Source of the DNA: Epithemia pelagica
Taxonomy: Eukaryota > Bacillariophyta > Bacillariophyceae > Surirellales > Surirellaceae
Length of the DNA: 64,000 bases
Direction of reading: 5' to 3'
Assembly (NCBI GenBank): GCA_946965045.2
Contig: OX337234.1
Coordinates: 186,001 to 250,000, forward strand
The translations under genes were made by a program, and so were the position numbers. Numbering within the stretch: the first letter of the stretch is position 1; each line of letters opens with the position of its first letter. Below the pieces are notes generated by a model, which ran no database searches, was not told the origin of the DNA, and saw only the letters and a program-made list of their open reading frames with translations. Of the stretch, positions 61,418 through 64,000 are shown piece by piece.

Positions 61418-64000
61418 ATGCCAAAGCGTCGTCGCAAGTCTTCAAACAGAAGACGGTCTCCCAAGCGTTCCAGAACACTGACATCCAACGATAATGAGGC
61501 AGGTATCCGTGCCATTCCTTCTGCACCTCTCCCCCCATCAGCATCGCAAGGTGTAACTCGTCTACAAGCACAGAAAATCAAAGCCTTGCCTCCTTCTCCT
61601 AACCTTCAAACGCGATCGAAAAGGAAAGGAAATGGGGCAAGTCTGCCGTTACAAATTAGCTACCAAGAAAGGAAACGCATCGCCGACCTGATCGAAGATT
61701 TTGAAGATCATGATTTTCAACCTTGCTCTATTTTCGGCCGACATCGAGAAGAAATATTCAAGGGCTTCAAGTTTTGCAGAAACTGTTTCGATGCCGACGA
61801 GATGGAGACAACCAGACCCCAACACAAATTGAACCGAAAGGCGGAAAACGGACGTTATACATGCCGGGCCAAACACAAAGGCGTCGGATTTCCCACAACC
61901 AAAAGACCACCACCACCCAAAGTATATCGCAAGAAGCAGACTGTGAAGCAATCGAAGCCCAATAATTTACTCTCATCTCCATCTGACATTTCCCCCACTC
62001 CATTACCGACACTCGCACTCTACTGCTTTCCTACTCAAGAAACTGTCGATGCAACAGATGAATCAAAACATCATGATTCTCCACAAGATTATGATGCCGT
62101 TTTCGATGACTCAAGTGACAACGAGTCTTTCCAAACCTCACAACAAGACCTCTCCACAACAGATAGGGCAACGATCGTCTCTACGTCATCGTCACGAGAA
62201 CCATCTGACTACCCGTCGTCTAACACTGGAGACGACAGGACTATCGTCGTTGACAACTCCCAGTCACATCCACCAAGATCTCCACCATCCCAACGACGAA
62301 GTAATCCTGTACCCTCACCAGTCAATACCACTACCGTTTCCAATACACAACAACTTTCTCCATCCAGAAACACACAATCTCCGAACACCGACACTCAGCA
62401 CATCGCTTCCCCACCTGGTACTCTTCGAGAAAGGAGCCCACTCTCTCTCCAAAGTCCAAATCGCGATAGTGCAACATCTATAGATCCCCCGCTTTCGCCA
62501 CAAAACCAGATCTCACTTCTTCAAGCAAGGATTGACTTACTGAAAGAAGAACGCCGCGAATTACTTCGACAAAAAAAAGCTCAACAGATTCAACTCAAGA
62601 AAAAGGACGACAAAATGAGAAAAATGAGTGAGAAATTGAAATCAATGGAAGCTTTACAACAAGCTTTCTGCAATGTACCAAGATCGTGCACCGATGACGT
62701 CAAGTCGGCACAGATTGTAGCGCACATAAAGATGGTGATTCTTAGAAGCGTGCAAAATCATGCCACTGACAGTCACAGAACAGAACTGTTCTTCAAACTG
62801 CTTGTGGAAATGATGCTTTACGACGATATTCATGGGCTTCAGTTGAGAGACAAGATGATGGATACGTACCGACTCCACATGCGTCGGTATGTGTATTCTC
62901 CTTTCCGAATATTGAAGGAGATGGATCTCGCGGGAGGAGTCCTCAACTACGAGGGACTCGAGATCCTTCGACGATGCGAGAACAATGGAGAGAGACATAA
63001 GCGGACGCTTATCCCGAGTTCTGGCTCTGTCAAGAAGATTGCAGCAATGATGGAGAGATTCGGCGCCGAAAAGATCCCCTTTCGAATGATCCGAAACTCC
63101 AAAGACGGAACAGAGGGGTTCTATTTCCGAGTAGCAGACATGGTTCGGGAAGTGATTCTTGCAAGAAAGGCAGTTGCAGAAGGCATGCTGAGGAATCTGA
63201 TGATGGCACAGACACTAGATGGTGCCACATTGACCAACTACACAAATCATACTCTTGCGGGGATTAAATTCAACGACAAATCCAACCCGCTAACGTCATC
63301 TCGGAACGACGTCACACCTTTGGTCTGCGTAATGGGCAGTGAAACCAAGGCAAACGTCCGAGGCATCTTTTCCGTCTTGTTTGCTGAAATCGCTGAGGCA
63401 GCGAACACCATCCTCCCACGATTACTTGGCATCCTCGCGTTATGGATCGTCACGAACTGTGACATGTCCTGCGAGTGGAAGCTTTGTGGTTGTGGGGGGG
63501 CTGCCAAGAATGCCAACTACCCGTGCACGAAATGCCCCATTCATAGCAAAGACCTGCATCTACGTGCCACTGACCAACCTTCAAAGTGCGAGTGGTGTGA
63601 GAAAATGGGTCACTTGGACGATGATCCTAACTGGGAGTGTCGGCATCATAAAATGCTGACCAAGGAGCATCGCGCCGCGTTGCAACGAGAAGTGAAATCG
63701 TTCGAAGCTGGACTACCTAAACATACGAAAGAATTGGAGACCATCTGGTCCAAATCCAAGATAACACCACATCTCGACCCGAGACTCCAATCCACTCCGA
63801 TGCAAAGAAAAGAGATTACGTCGATTCATTTCGATGTTTCAAAGGCCACTCGCAAGAGCCGTTCGACGTACACCCAGCATCTGACAAATGACCTAAAATT
63901 ACGGGGTCTGCCTTTAGATGGATCGATGATTGAGCGCCAAGAAAGGTTGAAGGTTCAATTGACGTCAGAGTGGGTTTATCGCGAATCGTCCGACGCTCTG
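61418..64000 (+). CDS. Large Cys-rich protein, probably mobile-element derived (3' end outside window)
   Basis: Open from ATG 61418 to the last base of the window: 861 codons with no stop and still open. Starts with a basic nuclear-type N-terminus (MPKRRRKSSNRRRSPKRSR). Near residue 100 is a Cys/His module (FKFCRNCFDADEM, YTCRAKHKGVGFP) that looks like a zinc finger. A Ser/Pro/Thr-rich disordered stretch and a coiled coil (LLKEERRELLRQKKAQQIQLKKK) follow. Farther on, TNCDMSCEWKLCGCGGAAKNANYPCTKCPIH and SKCEWCEKMGHLDDDPNWECRHHK form a second Cys/His-rich part. The D...W-K-L-x-G-x-GGA...C-x2-C pattern resembles an RNase H-fold transposase core followed by a zinc site. This is inference. It is not a copy of the 1077-aa protein at 49639. 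Confidence 0.65.
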   Translation, partial: MPKRRRKSSNRRRSPKRSRTLTSNDNEAGIRAIPSAPLPPSASQGVTRLQAQKIKALPPSPNLQTRSKRKGNGASLPLQISYQERKRIADLIEDFEDHDFQPCSIFGRHREEIFKGFKFCRNCFDADEMETTRPQHKLNRKAENGRYTCRAKHKGVGFPTTKRPPPPKVYRKKQTVKQSKPNNLLSSPSDISPTPLPTLALYCFPTQETVDATDESKHHDSPQDYDAVFDDSSDNESFQTSQQDLSTTDRATIVSTSSSREPSDYPSSNTGDDRTIVVDNSQSHPPRSPPSQRRSNPVPSPVNTTTVSNTQQLSPSRNTQSPNTDTQHIASPPGTLRERSPLSLQSPNRDSATSIDPPLSPQNQISLLQARIDLLKEERRELLRQKKAQQIQLKKKDDKMRKMSEKLKSMEALQQAFCNVPRSCTDDVKSAQIVAHIKMVILRSVQNHATDSHRTELFFKLLVEMMLYDDIHGLQLRDKMMDTYRLHMRRYVYSPFRILKEMDLAGGVLNYEGLEILRRCENNGERHKRTLIPSSGSVKKIAAMMERFGAEKIPFRMIRNSKDGTEGFYFRVADMVREVILARKAVAEGMLRNLMMAQTLDGATLTNYTNHTLAGIKFNDKSNPLTSSRNDVTPLVCVMGSETKANVRGIFSVLFAEIAEAANTILPRLLGILALWIVTNCDMSCEWKLCGCGGAAKNANYPCTKCPIHSKDLHLRATDQPSKCEWCEKMGHLDDDPNWECRHHKMLTKEHRAALQREVKSFEAGLPKHTKELETIWSKSKITPHLDPRLQSTPMQRKEITSIHFDVSKATRKSRSTYTQHLTNDLKLRGLPLDGSMIERQERLKVQLTSEWVYRESSDAL

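Overview
The window is nuclear DNA of a eukaryotic alga, most likely a raphid pennate diatom. This is inferred from a Ty1/copia element of the diatom CoDi type (protease motif IDRGANGG, no zinc knuckle, RT box YVDD), a stramenopile GKWT-type nuclear protein, short phase-0 introns with GTAAGT/GTACGT donors, and local families of small secreted proteins. No rRNA, tRNA, CRISPR or prokaryotic operon was recognised. Several exon models below were built by hand from splice signals and paralogue comparison.

Layout. 1-2.6 kb: the 3' part of a membrane-protein gene whose decayed paralogue lies at 16.0-17.6 kb, and a coiled-coil membrane protein. 2.8-15.8 kb: a compact cluster (a KOW/SH3-like protein, a beta-rich unknown protein, and a two-exon tyrosine recombinase). 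The recombinase is split in frame by a complete, nearly unmutated copia retrotransposon (5580-13963, 783-bp LTRs, TSD ggtcc). Removing the element and one TSD restores one reading frame of about 802 codons. 16-27.6 kb: host-like genes, namely the decayed paralogue with a 174-bp perfect foldback in its last exon, a ScyD/ScyE-family secreted propeller, the GKWT protein and an LRR protein.

28.5-40 kb and 57.4-60.5 kb: an expanding duplication zone. It holds four copies plus a relic of a small secreted protein with a basic tract and an RRFLSSGK-type motif, three Kelch genes (two share a block of about 365 bp that is identical, one is frameshifted), and two copies of a small two-exon gene. 41-44.2 kb: a membrane-anchored unknown protein and an EF-hand membrane protein. 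44.58-45.0 kb: a non-coding stretch dense in hairpins and CTCCTCGTCG repeats.

45756-56355: what I read as a 10.6-kb CACTA/EnSpm-like DNA transposon. Its ends begin CACTGCAA, it has a possible 2-bp TSD (tg), and both subterminal regions are full of AGTCAGTT motifs. It carries four genes: a four-exon protein with an NLS and Cys/His-rich tail, a 1077-aa transposase-like protein, a protein keeping the signatures of class III PLP-dependent aminotransferases fused to a winged-helix-like tail, and a Ser-rich protein. The aminotransferase-like cargo is the most unusual part of the window. 61418-64000: the open 5' part (861 codons) of a large Cys-rich protein that looks mobile-element derived and runs off the right edge.
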